Part shown: positions 51,584 to 60,397 of the stretch, piece after piece
Layout: each line of letters begins with the position of its first letter
How positions within the stretch are numbered: position 1 is the first letter of the stretch
Source: JACMQX01 sp044225675
GTDB taxonomy: Bacteria > Pseudomonadota > Gammaproteobacteria > Burkholderiales > Burkholderiaceae_C
Reading direction: 5' to 3'
Assembly (NCBI GenBank): GCA_044225675.1
Contig: JBGAIH010000003.1
Span: forward strand, 124,001-188,000
Length of the DNA stretch: 64,000 bases
Made by a program: the position numbers and the translations under genes
Notes under the pieces: generated by a model
Seen by the model: the letters and a program-made list of their open reading frames with translations, nothing else
Told to the model about the DNA's origin: nothing
Databases searched by the model: none

Positions 51584-52948
51584 TCAGGCCTGCAGCAGCT
51601 GCGCGGCCAGGCGGTTGTGCCGCTCGATGATGCGCGGCAGGTCGAGCGTCTGCAGTTCGCCGTCGCGCACGACCACACGCCCGTGGACGATGCTGTGGGC
51701 CACGCGCGGCACATGGCAGAACATCAGCGCCGCGACCGGGTCGCTCAGGGCGCCGGCTGTGCCGATGCCGTCGAGCGGAAAGCTCACGATGTCGGCCGAC
51801 ATGCCGGGTGCCAGCGCGCCGATGTCGTCGCGGCCCAGCACGCGCGCACCGCCCAGCGTTGCCAGCTCGAGCGCGCTGCGGGCGCTCATGGCCGCCGGCC
51901 CGTCGTCCGGGCCGTGGGCCACGCGCTGCAGCAGCATGGCCATGCGCGCTTCGCCGAGCATGTGGCCCGCGTCGTTCGACGCACAGCCGTCCACGCCCAG
52001 CCCCACGGCCACGCCGGCGTCCAGCATGCGCCGCACGGGGGCAATGCCCGAGGCCAGGCGCATGTTCGAGCAGGGGCAGTGCGCCACGCCCGTGCCGGTG
52101 CGCGCGAACAGGCCGATGCCGGCCTCGTCGAGCTTGACGCAGTGCGCGTGCCAGGTGTCCCGGCCCGTCCAGCCCAGTGCCTCGGCGTACTCGGCGGGCG
52201 TGCAGCCAAACTTCTCGCGGGTGTAGGCGATGTCCTTGTCGTTTTCTGCGAGGTGGGTGTGCAGCGACACGCCGTACCGGCGCGCCAGCAGGGCCGCGTC
52301 GCGCATCAGCTCGCGGCTCACCGAGAACGGTGAGCAGGGGGCGACCACGATCCGCAGCATGGCGTGGCGCGCCGCGTCGTGCCAGCGCTCGATCAGCCGC
52401 TCGGTCTCCCTGAGGATGTCGGCCTCGCGCTCGACCACGCTGTCGGGCGGCAGGCCGCCCTGGCTCTGGCCAACGCTCATCGCGCCGCGTGCGGCATGAA
52501 AGCGCATGCCGATCTGCTGCGCGGCCTCGATGCTGTCCTCCAGACGGATGCCGTTGGGATAGATGTAGAGGTGATCGCTCGTGGTGGTGCAGCCCGACAG
52601 CAGCAGCTCGGCCATGGCCGTCTGCGTGGAGGCATGGATCATCTCGGGCGTGAGCCGGGCCCAGATCGGGTAGAGCGTGCGCAGCCAGCCGAACAGTTCG
52701 CTGTCCTGCGCCGGGCCGATGGCGCGGGTCAGCGACTGGTACATGTGGTGGTGGGTGTTCACCAGCCCGGGCGTGACGATCTGGCCGCGCGCGTCGATCA
52801 CCGTGTCGGCCGTGGCAGGCAGGGCGCTGGTGGGACCGACGGCCTCGATGACGTGGTCGCGTGCGAACACCGCGCCGTCGGCAATCTCGCGACGGTCTGC
52901 GTCCAGGGTGACCAGCAGGTCGGCGTGGCGGATCAGCAGCGTGGTCAT
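51584..52948 (-). CDS. 8-oxoguanine deaminase (amidohydrolase superfamily)
   Basis: This 454-residue zinc amidohydrolase converts 8-oxoguanine (and perhaps isocytosine-type rings) to urate. The metal site begins with VTPGLVNTHHHMYQSLTRA, then VSLHTHLAEND, CHCVK-type WHAHCVKLD and VGLGVDGCASNDAGHM. The stretch MYQSLTRAIGPAQDSELFGWL is typical of the 8-oxoguanine/hydroxydechloroatrazine clade. It is the last gene of the minus-strand purine group. The product, urate, would feed PuuD directly. Confidence 0.85.
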   Translation of the reverse strand: MTTLLIRHADLLVTLDADRREIADGAVFARDHVIEAVGPTSALPATADTVIDARGQIVTPGLVNTHHHMYQSLTRAIGPAQDSELFGWLRTLYPIWARLTPEMIHASTQTAMAELLLSGCTTTSDHLYIYPNGIRLEDSIEAAQQIGMRFHAARGAMSVGQSQGGLPPDSVVEREADILRETERLIERWHDAARHAMLRIVVAPCSPFSVSRELMRDAALLARRYGVSLHTHLAENDKDIAYTREKFGCTPAEYAEALGWTGRDTWHAHCVKLDEAGIGLFARTGTGVAHCPCSNMRLASGIAPVRRMLDAGVAVGLGVDGCASNDAGHMLGEARMAMLLQRVAHGPDDGPAAMSARSALELATLGGARVLGRDDIGALAPGMSADIVSFPLDGIGTAGALSDPVAALMFCHVPRVAHSIVHGRVVVRDGELQTLDLPRIIERHNRLAAQLLQA

Positions 52949-53020
52949 GGCGGACGGGCGCGGGCGGGACGGATGGCGCGAACGCGGTGCAGGTGAGGTC
53001 GAGGGCGGCGCGCCGCAGCC

Positions 53021-54244
53021 TCAGGCCAGCAGGTCGCGCAGCGTGCGGGCGACCACCTTGGTTGCGCGACGCAGGTCGTCGAGTTCGAGGCGTTCGTCGG
53101 CGCGCTTGGCATGCGACTCCAGTACGGTGCGCGGGCCGGCGCCGTAGATCACGCCGGGAATGCCGGCCTCGGCGTACAGCCGCACGTCGGTGTACAGCGG
53201 CGTGCCCATCGCGGGGATGGCCTGGCCGAACACCTCGGCGCCGTGCTTCTGGATCGCCTCCACCAGCGGCTTGTTGCCCGGCAGCGGCCGCATGGAGCGG
53301 GCCAGCAGCAGGCGGCGGATGTCGACCGTCACCCCCGGGCATCGGCTCGCGGCCTGGGCAATGACGCTCCGGATGGCGGCCTCCACCTCGGCCGGGTTCT
53401 CTTCGGGGATCATTCGGCGATCCAGCTTGAAGACGACCTTGCCGGGCACGACGTTGGTGTTGGTGCCGCCTTCGATGCGGCCGACGTTGAGGTAGGGGTG
53501 GCTGATGCCCTGCACCCCGGAGCTCACCTGGCGGTACAGGGTGTTCTGCGCGTACAGGTCGTTCAGGATCTGCACGGCGCCCTGCAAGGCGTCCACGCCG
53601 GTGTCGGGAATGGCCGCGTGCGCCATCTTGCCGTGCACCGTCACCTCCATCTGCAGGCAGCCGTTGTGCGCTGTGACAACTTCATACGAGAAGCCGGCCG
53701 CGATCATCAGGTCGGGCCGCGTGAGGCCCTGGCGCAGCAGGAAGCCCGGGCCCATCTCGCCGCCGAACTCCTCGTCGTAGGTGAAGTGCAGCTCGACCGC
53801 GCCCTTGAGCGGGACGCCCAGCGATTCGAGCGCACGGACCGCGAAGGTGAAGGTGGCGAAGTCGCTCTTGCTCACGGCTGCGGCACGGCCGTAGATGCGT
53901 CCGTCCTCGATCTCGCCGCCATACGGGTCCCGGCTCCAGCCCTCGCCGGGCGGCACCACGTCGCCATGCGCGTTGAGCGCGATGGTCGGGCCGTCACCGT
54001 AAGGGCGGCGCACGATCAGGTTGGTGATGGATTCGAGCCCGCTGGCGCGGACCTCGGCTTCGGGCACGGGGTACTTTTCGGCCACCATGCCGAAGCCCTC
54101 GAGCAGCTGCGCGGTGCGCTCGGCATGCGGCGCGTTGTCGCCCGGCGGCGTGGGCGTGGGCACGCGGATCAGCTCCTGCAGGAAGCGCACTTCCTCGTCG
54201 AAGTGCGCGTCGACCCACTGGTCGAGTCGTTCGTGGTCGCTCAT
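53021..54244 (-). CDS. M20 family peptidase/deacylase (ArgE/DapE type)
   Basis: This 407-residue di-zinc hydrolase has the M20 sites ALNAHGDVVPPGEGWSRDP (H-x-D), then FTYDEEFGGE (EE) and later ESHAKRADE. A dimerisation domain with a typical histidine (MEVTVHGKMAHAAIPDTG) lies in the middle. It differs from the allantoate amidohydrolase domain next door and is closer to ArgE/DapE, so it may remove a carbamoyl or acyl group from a ureido compound. The start overlaps the stop of the fusion gene (ATGA), so it belongs to the purine operon. Confidence 0.85.
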   Translation of the reverse strand: MSDHERLDQWVDAHFDEEVRFLQELIRVPTPTPPGDNAPHAERTAQLLEGFGMVAEKYPVPEAEVRASGLESITNLIVRRPYGDGPTIALNAHGDVVPPGEGWSRDPYGGEIEDGRIYGRAAAVSKSDFATFTFAVRALESLGVPLKGAVELHFTYDEEFGGEMGPGFLLRQGLTRPDLMIAAGFSYEVVTAHNGCLQMEVTVHGKMAHAAIPDTGVDALQGAVQILNDLYAQNTLYRQVSSGVQGISHPYLNVGRIEGGTNTNVVPGKVVFKLDRRMIPEENPAEVEAAIRSVIAQAASRCPGVTVDIRRLLLARSMRPLPGNKPLVEAIQKHGAEVFGQAIPAMGTPLYTDVRLYAEAGIPGVIYGAGPRTVLESHAKRADERLELDDLRRATKVVARTLRDLLA

Positions 54245-56019
54245 TGTTCTTCTGCCAGTTGATGGAGGAGCTGCTGGAAGGCTTCGACACCCAGCTGGAT
54301 GTCTTCGTTGGTCGTGCTCTCCAGCGGGTTGTGGCTGATGCCGGCGTTCTGCCCGCGCACGAACAGCATGGCCTGCGGCATGACCTCGTGCAGCTTCATG
54401 GCGTCGTGCCCGGCGCCGCTGGGCATGCGGTACAGCGGAACACCCAGGGCCTGCACCGCGCGCTCCCAGCGCTGCTGCCAGGCCGGGTGGCTGGGCGCCG
54501 CTGCCGCGCGCATCGTCTCTTCCACGGTGTGGCGCACGCCACGCTGCTCGCAGATCGTGCGCAGCTGGGCCAGCACGTCGGTGACCATGGCGTCGCGCTG
54601 CACGTCGTTGGGCGCGCGCAGGTCCAGCGTGAACTGGCAGCGGCCCGGCACCACATTGGTCGAGCCGCCGGGCACCTGCAGGATGCCGATGGTGCCCACG
54701 CTGTCGCCGTCGCGCGCGGCGCGCTGCTCCAGGTACATGGACAGCTCGGCGACGGCGGCGGCGGCATCGCGCCGGCGGTTCATCGGCGTGGTGCCGGCGT
54801 GGCTGGCCATGCCGATGACCTCGCACATGAAGCGCACGCCGCCGTTGATGGAGGTGACGATCCCGAGCGGCAGGTTCAGCTCGTTGAGCACCGGGCCCTG
54901 CTCGATGTGGACTTCCACGAAGCCGAGGTACTTCGCCGGGTCGCGGCGCAGCGCGCCGATGGCCTCCATCGTCGCGGGCAGGCCGGCGTGGCGCATGGCC
55001 TCGCGCAGCGTGACGCCGTCGGCGTCCTTCTGGTCGAGCCAGGCCGGGTTGAAGTGCCCGATCAGTGCGCCCGAGCCGAGGAAAGTCGCCTTGTAGCGCT
55101 GGCCTTCCTCTTCCGAGAAGCCGATCACTTCGAGGCCGAACGGCAGTCGCCGGCCTGCGCGCGACAGCTCGCGCACGCAGGCGATGGGCACGTAGATGCC
55201 CAGGCGGCCGTCGTACTTGCCGCCGTTGCGCACGGTGTCGTAGTGGGAGCCGGTGAGCAGCCGGCGGGCTCCGGGTGTGGCGCCTTCATAGAGGCCCACG
55301 ACATTGCCCACGGCGTCGACCTCGACGCGGTCGAAGCCTGCCTCCTGCATGTCCTGCACGATGCGCGCGGCGCAGGCGCGGTGCGCGTCGGTCAGGTAGG
55401 TGACGGTGAGCTGGCCCTTTTCGGCAAAGCCCGGATCGCTGTGCTGCGCCAGGCGCTCGTGCCAGTCCCATACCTGATTGCCCAGGACGGGTTCGACGCC
55501 GAACTTGTCGGCGAGCCGCATCTCGACGATGCGGTGGATGTTGCGCAGGCTCTCGGCCAGTTCGAAGTCGGGGTGATTGTCCAGCCGGCGCGCGAAGGTC
55601 TCGATGATCTCGGCCTTGGACAGGCCCGTGCCGCGCGGCCCGCGCACCGCCAGGATGAACGGGAAGCCGAAGCGTGCGTTGTAGTCCGCGTTGAGCTGCT
55701 GGATGCGCGCGAACTCCTCGGGCGTGCAGTCGGTCAGGCCGGCCTTGCCCTGCTCGTGGGTGGACTCGGCGGTCAGCGTCTTGCTGACCATGGCCTTGCC
55801 GGCCAGCTCGGGGTGGGCGCGGATGAGTGTGAGCTGGCGCTCCGGCCCTGCCTCGGCCACGATGCGCGCCATCGCATGCTTGAGTTCGGCGAGCGAGCGG
55901 AACGGCCGGTGCGCGAGCGCGGCCTGCGCGATCCAGGGCGAGTGTTCATACAGCCCGTCCAGCAGGGCCGAGGCCTCGTCATGGGAGGCGGCGTTGAGTT
56001 GGTCCAGCGTGATGGCCAT
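54241..56019 (-). CDS. Bifunctional OHCU decarboxylase-allantoate amidohydrolase
   Basis: This 592-residue fusion holds two purine pathway enzymes. Residues 1 to about 170 are an OHCU decarboxylase (UraD), with catalytic H69 in LIRAHPELAGK and E89 in STHEQGKAGL, making S-allantoin from OHCU. Residues from about 185 are an allantoate amidohydrolase of the M20 group, with metal ligands H257 and D268 (TGSHYDTVRNGGKYDGRLG) and acidic E302/E303 (FSEEEGQRY). The carbamoylase dimerisation histidine is in GMASHAGTTPMNRRRDA. A linker joins them at 170-200. The two steps flank allantoinase, which is encoded by the adjacent puuE gene, so three consecutive steps lie in two neighbouring genes. Confidence 0.93.
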   Translation of the reverse strand: MAITLDQLNAASHDEASALLDGLYEHSPWIAQAALAHRPFRSLAELKHAMARIVAEAGPERQLTLIRAHPELAGKAMVSKTLTAESTHEQGKAGLTDCTPEEFARIQQLNADYNARFGFPFILAVRGPRGTGLSKAEIIETFARRLDNHPDFELAESLRNIHRIVEMRLADKFGVEPVLGNQVWDWHERLAQHSDPGFAEKGQLTVTYLTDAHRACAARIVQDMQEAGFDRVEVDAVGNVVGLYEGATPGARRLLTGSHYDTVRNGGKYDGRLGIYVPIACVRELSRAGRRLPFGLEVIGFSEEEGQRYKATFLGSGALIGHFNPAWLDQKDADGVTLREAMRHAGLPATMEAIGALRRDPAKYLGFVEVHIEQGPVLNELNLPLGIVTSINGGVRFMCEVIGMASHAGTTPMNRRRDAAAAVAELSMYLEQRAARDGDSVGTIGILQVPGGSTNVVPGRCQFTLDLRAPNDVQRDAMVTDVLAQLRTICEQRGVRHTVEETMRAAAAPSHPAWQQRWERAVQALGVPLYRMPSGAGHDAMKLHEVMPQAMLFVRGQNAGISHNPLESTTNEDIQLGVEAFQQLLHQLAEEQ

Positions 56020-56025
56020 GGTGTG

Positions 56026-56964
56026 TCAGCCCTTGTACGGATGCGTGGCCTGCCAGTGCCGCGCGATGTCGATGCGACGGCAGATCCAGACGCGGTCGTG
56101 CTTCTGGACGTGGTCGAGGAACTTCTGCAGCGAGCCGATGCGGCCGGGCTTGCCCAGCAGCCGGCAGTGCATGCCGATGCTCATCATCTTCGGCCGCTCC
56201 GCGCCTTCGGCGTAGAGCGCGTCGAAGCTGTCCTTGAGGTACTGCAGGAAGTGCTCGCCGGTGTTGAAGCCCTGGGCCTGCACGAAGCGCATGTCGTTGG
56301 TGTCGAGCGAATAGGGCACGACCAGGCGCGGCACGACGGTGCCGTCGGTACGGGTGACCTTCATCCAGAACGGCAGGTCGTCGCCGTAGTAGTCGCTGTC
56401 GTATTCGTAGCTGCCCTGGTCGGCCACGAGGCGCCGGGTGTTGGGGCTGTCGCGGCCGGTGTACCAGCCCAGCGGCCATTGGCCGCCCGTCATGTCGCGG
56501 ATGACGTGGGTGGCGATGTCCATGTGGCGGCGCTCGGTCGCCTCGGGCAGATTCTGGTAGTGGATCCAGCGCAGGCCGTGGTTGGCGATCTCGTCGCCGC
56601 GCTCCATGAACACCTTCACGAGTTCCGGATAGCGCTGCAGCGCCGAGGCGACGCCGAAGACCGTCAGCGGCAGCTTGCGCCGGTCGAACTCGCGCAGGAT
56701 GCGCCAGATGCCCGCCCGCGAGCCGTACTCGTACATCGACTCCATGGTCATGTGGCGGTTCTCGTAGGCCTGGGCGGTCACCATCTCCGACAGGAAGGTC
56801 TCGGAGGTCGGGTCCCCGTGCAGCACGTTGTTCTCGCCGCCCTCCTCGTAGTTGAGGACGAACTGCACGGCAAGGCGCGCGTTGCCGGGCCACTGGGCAT
56901 GCGGCACGTCGCGGCCGTAGCCGACCATGTCGCGGGGATAGGGGGGCTGGGTGGTGTCGTTCAT
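56026..56964 (-). CDS. puuE: Allantoinase PuuE (polysaccharide deacetylase-like)
   Basis: This 312-residue metal-independent allantoinase opens allantoin to allantoate. Family marks are YPRDMVGYGRDVPHAQWPGNARLAVQFVLNYEEGGEN, GDEIANHGLRWIHY and GWYTGRDSPNTRRLV. It is not related to the usual AllB amidohydrolases. It lies 6 bp before the start of the fusion gene and 20 bp after the GntR regulator, all on one strand, so they are probably co-transcribed. Confidence 0.93.
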   Translation of the reverse strand: MNDTTQPPYPRDMVGYGRDVPHAQWPGNARLAVQFVLNYEEGGENNVLHGDPTSETFLSEMVTAQAYENRHMTMESMYEYGSRAGIWRILREFDRRKLPLTVFGVASALQRYPELVKVFMERGDEIANHGLRWIHYQNLPEATERRHMDIATHVIRDMTGGQWPLGWYTGRDSPNTRRLVADQGSYEYDSDYYGDDLPFWMKVTRTDGTVVPRLVVPYSLDTNDMRFVQAQGFNTGEHFLQYLKDSFDALYAEGAERPKMMSIGMHCRLLGKPGRIGSLQKFLDHVQKHDRVWICRRIDIARHWQATHPYKG

Positions 56965-56984
56965 GGGAGTCGGATGAAAAGCGG

Positions 56985-57656
56985 TCAGGCCAGGGCGGTG
57001 GCGATGTCGTGGCTGGGCACCTTGCGGTCGAGCACGAGGGCGTCCTCGACGTGGCGCAGGTGCTCGTCCATCAGGCGGACGGCGCGATCCTCGTCTCGCG
57101 CGGCCAGCGCGGCGACGATCTGGGCATGTTCCTCGCTGGAGTGCTCGGCCTCGCTCGCGCTCTGGTACATGAGCGTGATCAGTGCGCAGCGCGAGATCAG
57201 CTCGCCGAGGATCTGCGCGAGCACCTCGTTGCCCATGAGCTGCGCCATGCGCACGTGGAAGTCGCCCAGCACCTCGGTGCGGCCGGCCGCGTCGCCGCGG
57301 GCCAGCGCGGCCTTTTCGCTCGCCACGTGCTCGCGCAGCGCGCGGATGCGGGCCGGCGTGACCTCGCGCACGAAGGCGCGCGTCATCTCGGCCTCCAGCA
57401 TGCGGCGCACGGCGAACACCTGGCGGGCTTCGTCGGCCGACGGCGCGGCCACGAAGGCGCCGCGCGCCGGCTCCATCCGGATGAGCCGGTTCTGCGCGAG
57501 CTGGAACAGCGCCTGGCGCACCAGGGTGCGCGAAACGCCGAAATGATCGGCGAGTTTCTGCTCCGCGAGCTTGCTGCCCGGCTGCAGCCGGTGGTCGACG
57601 ATGGCGCGCGTCAGCGCCTCGACGATCGCGCGGGTGGAGGAGGTGGACGCATCCAT
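56985..57656 (-). CDS. GntR-family (FCD) transcriptional regulator of purine catabolism
   Basis: This 223-residue regulator has an N-terminal winged helix (LQPGSKLAEQKLADHFGVSRTLVRQALFQLAQNRLI) and a C-terminal FCD ligand domain (RRMLEAEMTRAF, later histidines in VLGDFHVRM and EEHAQIVAAL). It heads the puuE operon and is divergent from the HIU hydrolase. The 95-bp divergent region has TTGTATACAC. The same motif near puuD and the ABC/deaminase operon makes this the prime candidate for their common repressor; the inducer could be allantoin or urate. Confidence 0.9.
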   Translation of the reverse strand: MDASTSSTRAIVEALTRAIVDHRLQPGSKLAEQKLADHFGVSRTLVRQALFQLAQNRLIRMEPARGAFVAAPSADEARQVFAVRRMLEAEMTRAFVREVTPARIRALREHVASEKAALARGDAAGRTEVLGDFHVRMAQLMGNEVLAQILGELISRCALITLMYQSASEAEHSSEEHAQIVAALAARDEDRAVRLMDEHLRHVEDALVLDRKVPSHDIATALA

Positions 57657-57684
57657 GCCGGCATGATAGCCGCTGGCATCAAAA

Positions 57685-57694
57685 TTGTATACAC
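57685..57694. promoter_or_regulatory. GntR-type operator between the regulator and uraH
   Basis: TTGTATACAC with perfect core TGTATACA (57686-57693) lies in the 95-bp divergent region. The same ten bases recur upstream of puuD, and a close variant lies upstream of the ABC/deaminase operon. Confidence 0.7.
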
Positions 57695-57751
57695 TCGTGT
57701 GGACGAAACGCCAACGGCGGCGCGGCCGCCATTCAATCCAAGGACTCGACG

Positions 57752-58105
57752 ATGGGCCTCAGCACTCATGTTCTCGACACCATGCACGGCACGCCGGCTG
57801 CCGGCATGGCCGTGGAGCTCTTCACCACGACCGGCGGCACCGTCGAGCGGGTGCGCAGCTTCGTGCTCGACCACGACGGGCGAGCGCCCGGCGGGCCGCT
57901 GTATGACGCGGCCAGTCTGCGCAAGGGCACCTACCGGCTGGTGTTCGACGTGGCGGGGTATTTCAGGGCCCGTGGCGTGACGCTGCCCGAGCCGAGTTTT
58001 CTCGACAAGGTGAGCCTGGACTTCGGCATCGCCAACACCGACGAGCATTACCACGTGCCGCTGCTGGTGAGCCCCTGGAGCTATTCGACGTATCGGGGGT
58101 CGTGA
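57752..58105 (+). CDS. uraH: 5-hydroxyisourate hydrolase
   Basis: This 117-residue transthyretin-like enzyme hydrolyses 5-hydroxyisourate to OHCU. The family signatures are LSTHVLDTMHGTPAAGMAVEL at the N-terminus and the C-terminal YRGS tetrapeptide; HYHVPLLVSPWSYSTYRGS is nearly invariant. The ATG follows AAGGA by about seven bases. It is divergent from the GntR gene and shares its operator region. It acts between PuuD and the OHCU decarboxylase domain. Confidence 0.95.
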   Translation: MGLSTHVLDTMHGTPAAGMAVELFTTTGGTVERVRSFVLDHDGRAPGGPLYDAASLRKGTYRLVFDVAGYFRARGVTLPEPSFLDKVSLDFGIANTDEHYHVPLLVSPWSYSTYRGS

Positions 58106-58154
58106 AGCGTCTGCTGCGGCGCCTGGCCTCAGGCGCTGGCGGCGCGGCAGGCGG

Positions 58155-58683
58155 TCAGAGCTGGCCTTCGGTCAGCGTATCGAGCTGGAACTGCCCGCTC
58201 TTGTGCCACAGCCAGGTGTCGGTGTAGGTCACGCGGCCCATGCGCACCGGCGCCGGAAACGGCGCGGCGGCGCGCACCGTGCGCTCGATCTCGGCCATCA
58301 CCTCCGGAGCATGGCGCGGAGCGCGCAGCCAGTTCACGCCGCGCACCCTGCCCTGGCCATCCACGTCGACTTCGAGCACGCCGATGGCGTACAGCAGAGG
58401 CGGCAGCTTGCCTTTCCAGATGCGCTCGCGGTTGATGCCGTAGAGGTGAGTCGCCGCATCCTCGCGGTAGGCGCGCGGCGTCGTCGCGCCGGAGGTGCGC
58501 ACGGTGGTGATCGGTGTCGGCGGCGGTGCTGCTGCCGGGGCGCTGCTTTTGAGGCGGAGGGGGCGGCGAGGCGGGGGCGGGTGGGGCGGGCATGGGCGTG
58601 TTGCAGCCGCTCAGCCAGGCGGCAGTGCCGGCGCTGAGGCCGGCCAGCACGACGAGCCGGCGGTCAAGAGGTGATTTCTTCAT
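58155..58683 (-). pseudogene. Frameshifted lipoprotein gene
   Basis: The first segment (from 58683) encodes a lipoprotein signal, MKKSPLDRRLVVLAGLSAGT ending in SGC, and a Pro-rich linker. The same frame then becomes meaningless. The other frame carries a sensible domain from about 58545 to 58155 (RTSGATTPRAYREDAATHLY and on to LDTLTEGQL, 115 residues from 58502). The two segments join with a one-base shift near a C/A-rich run at about 58545-58565. This is either a true frameshift mutation, a slippery site or a sequencing error. The domain resembles a TonB C-terminal-like or DUF-type energy/sensor fold, but I cannot name it. Confidence 0.65.
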
Positions 58684-58785
58684 TCCAGTCTCCGGAGGCC
58701 TTGCGGAGGTGATACTTCGGGAAGGCCGGGTCGCTTCTTTCGGTTGCGATCTTAAGTTCTTTTTTTCGAAACCTGTTACCCGGGC

Positions 58786-59616
58786 ATGTCCGATATCGAC
58801 AAGTTGTTGCAACAGCTGGCGCATGAGCCCGCCGTGCTGGTGACCGTGCGCGAGGCCCAGGGCTCGGTGCCAAGGGGCCCCGGCGCGTGGATGGCGGTCT
58901 TTGCCGGCGCGGTCGTCAACACGATCGGCGGCGGGCGGCTTGAACTGGAAGCGATCGCGCAGGCCCGCGCGCGGCTCGGGCGTGAGGCGCAAGGGGAACC
59001 TGGAGGCCAAGTGGGTAAGGGCGATGCGTCCGCCATGCGCTATCCGCTGGGTCCGAGCCTTGGGCAATGTTGCGGCGGCGTGGTGTTTCTCGGCTTCGAG
59101 CGCATCGGTTCGGCCGACCTGCCGCAGCTGCGCCGCCGTCTGGCGGCCGAGCATGCGCCGGTGGCGCTGTTCGGTGGCGGACACGTGGGACGCGCGCTCG
59201 TGCATGCGCTGGCGCCCTTGCCGTTCGCGGTGCGCTGGATCGACAGCCGCGACGAGATCTTTCCCGCCGACGTCCCGGGCCATGTCGAATGCGAACATTC
59301 CGATCCGGTGCAGTCCGCCGTGGCCGACCTTGCGTCACGCAGCCGCGTGCTCATCATGAGCTTCAGCCATGCGGAGGACCTGGAGGTGGTCGCGGCCTGC
59401 CTGCTGCGGCAGCGCGACAGGGCCGATCTGGACTTCATCGGACTCATCGGCAGCCGCACCAAATGGGCCACCTTCCGCCACCGGCTGGAGGCGCGGGGCT
59501 TCACGACCGAGGAGCTGGCGCAGGTGACCTGCCCGATCGGGCTGCCCGGCATTTCGGGCAAGGAGCCGGAGGTCATCGCCGCCAGCGTTGCCGCGCAGCT
59601 CCTTGCGGCGCGCTGA
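58786..59616 (+). CDS. xdhC: Xanthine dehydrogenase accessory protein XdhC
   Basis: This 276-residue protein binds the molybdenum cofactor and inserts its sulfurated form into xanthine dehydrogenase. Domains: N-terminal XdhC/CoxI part (ATVREAQGSVPRGPG-type, with VREAQGSVPRGPGAWMAV and GGGRLELEAI), GQCCGG motif, then a Rossmann part (VALFGGGHVGRALVHAL). The catalytic xdhA and xdhB genes are not in the window. It supplies the step before PuuD. The 169 bp before it has a T-rich tract but no clear ribosome site. Confidence 0.92.
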   Translation: MSDIDKLLQQLAHEPAVLVTVREAQGSVPRGPGAWMAVFAGAVVNTIGGGRLELEAIAQARARLGREAQGEPGGQVGKGDASAMRYPLGPSLGQCCGGVVFLGFERIGSADLPQLRRRLAAEHAPVALFGGGHVGRALVHALAPLPFAVRWIDSRDEIFPADVPGHVECEHSDPVQSAVADLASRSRVLIMSFSHAEDLEVVAACLLRQRDRADLDFIGLIGSRTKWATFRHRLEARGFTTEELAQVTCPIGLPGISGKEPEVIAASVAAQLLAAR

Positions 59617-59792
59617 AACGTCTTGACGGCCGGGCATGGCCGAGGCCTTTCGGCCGATTGCGGGCTCACAGTCCTGACCAGACACTGACTCTGCCGGACG
59701 CCTTTGCAGCGGCGTCCTGTGAGTGCGGCCGCCGTGATGTTCCGCGATGCGGCAGCCGCTGACCATCATCCGCATAGAAAGAGTTGACAGAT

Positions 59793-60209
59793 ATGAAGCG
59801 CTCCATCCAGAAAGGCTTCACGCTCATCGAATTGATGATCGTGGTGGCCATCATCGGCATCCTCGCCGCCGTCGCATTGCCCGCCTACCAGGACTACACG
59901 GTGCGCGCCAAGGTCAGCGAAGTTATGCTGGCAGCCTCTGCGGGCCGTACCGTCGTGTCCGAGGCCGCGATGATTGCCGGGGGATTTCCTTCGGCCCTCT
60001 CCGTCGATTCCCAGTCCTCGCGGTACGTGAGCGGGGTGAGCTACGCTGCCTCTGCGAGCACACAGGCCGTGATCACGGCCACCGCCCGCGGCGATAACGC
60101 CATCTCTGGCAGCACCATCACGTTGTCGGGCGCGTTCGCCAACGGGCAGGTCACATGGACCTGCAGCGGAACCATATTGTCCAAGTACCGTCCGGCGAGC
60201 TGCCGCTGA
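59793..60209 (+). CDS. pilA: Type IV pilin, PilA-like (first of two)
   Basis: This 138-residue prepilin has a short leader MKRSIQKG and the N-methylated mature start FTLIELMIVVAIIGILAA, the site for PilD cleavage and methylation. The C-terminal disulfide loop is WTCSGTILSKYRPASC. It is followed 188 bp later by a second, very similar pilin. An in-frame ATG nine bases upstream is possible. No other pilus gene lies nearby. Confidence 0.92.
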   Translation: MKRSIQKGFTLIELMIVVAIIGILAAVALPAYQDYTVRAKVSEVMLAASAGRTVVSEAAMIAGGFPSALSVDSQSSRYVSGVSYAASASTQAVITATARGDNAISGSTITLSGAFANGQVTWTCSGTILSKYRPASCR

Positions 60210-60397
60210 AGCCCGGCGGTGCTGCGGCTCTCGTTCTTTCGGCCGAGGCAGATCGACTGATTGGCGACCCAGAGGCAGTTTTTGATACTGCAAATTCCGG
60301 TGGCGGCTTTGCAGAGTCATCAGAACGGGCGGACATGAGGACCCTGTTCTTGCCGGCATATCCATTTTTCTCAACTCACTGTGAATAGGACTCCAAC

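Noticed and set aside
54244..57546. A 1100-codon open frame on the plus strand opposite the purine genes
   Set aside because: It is antisense to the OHCU/allantoate fusion, puuE and the GntR gene, all with clear motifs. It is the usual high-GC mirror frame and has no recognisable domain.
59696..59717. Hairpin GGACGCC/GGCGTCC before the first pilin
   Set aside because: The stem is only 7 bp and no T-run follows, so I do not call it a terminator.
60210..60397. Possible sigma-54 promoter between the pilins
   Set aside because: No TGGCAC-N5-TTGC pattern is present; only weak partial matches were seen.
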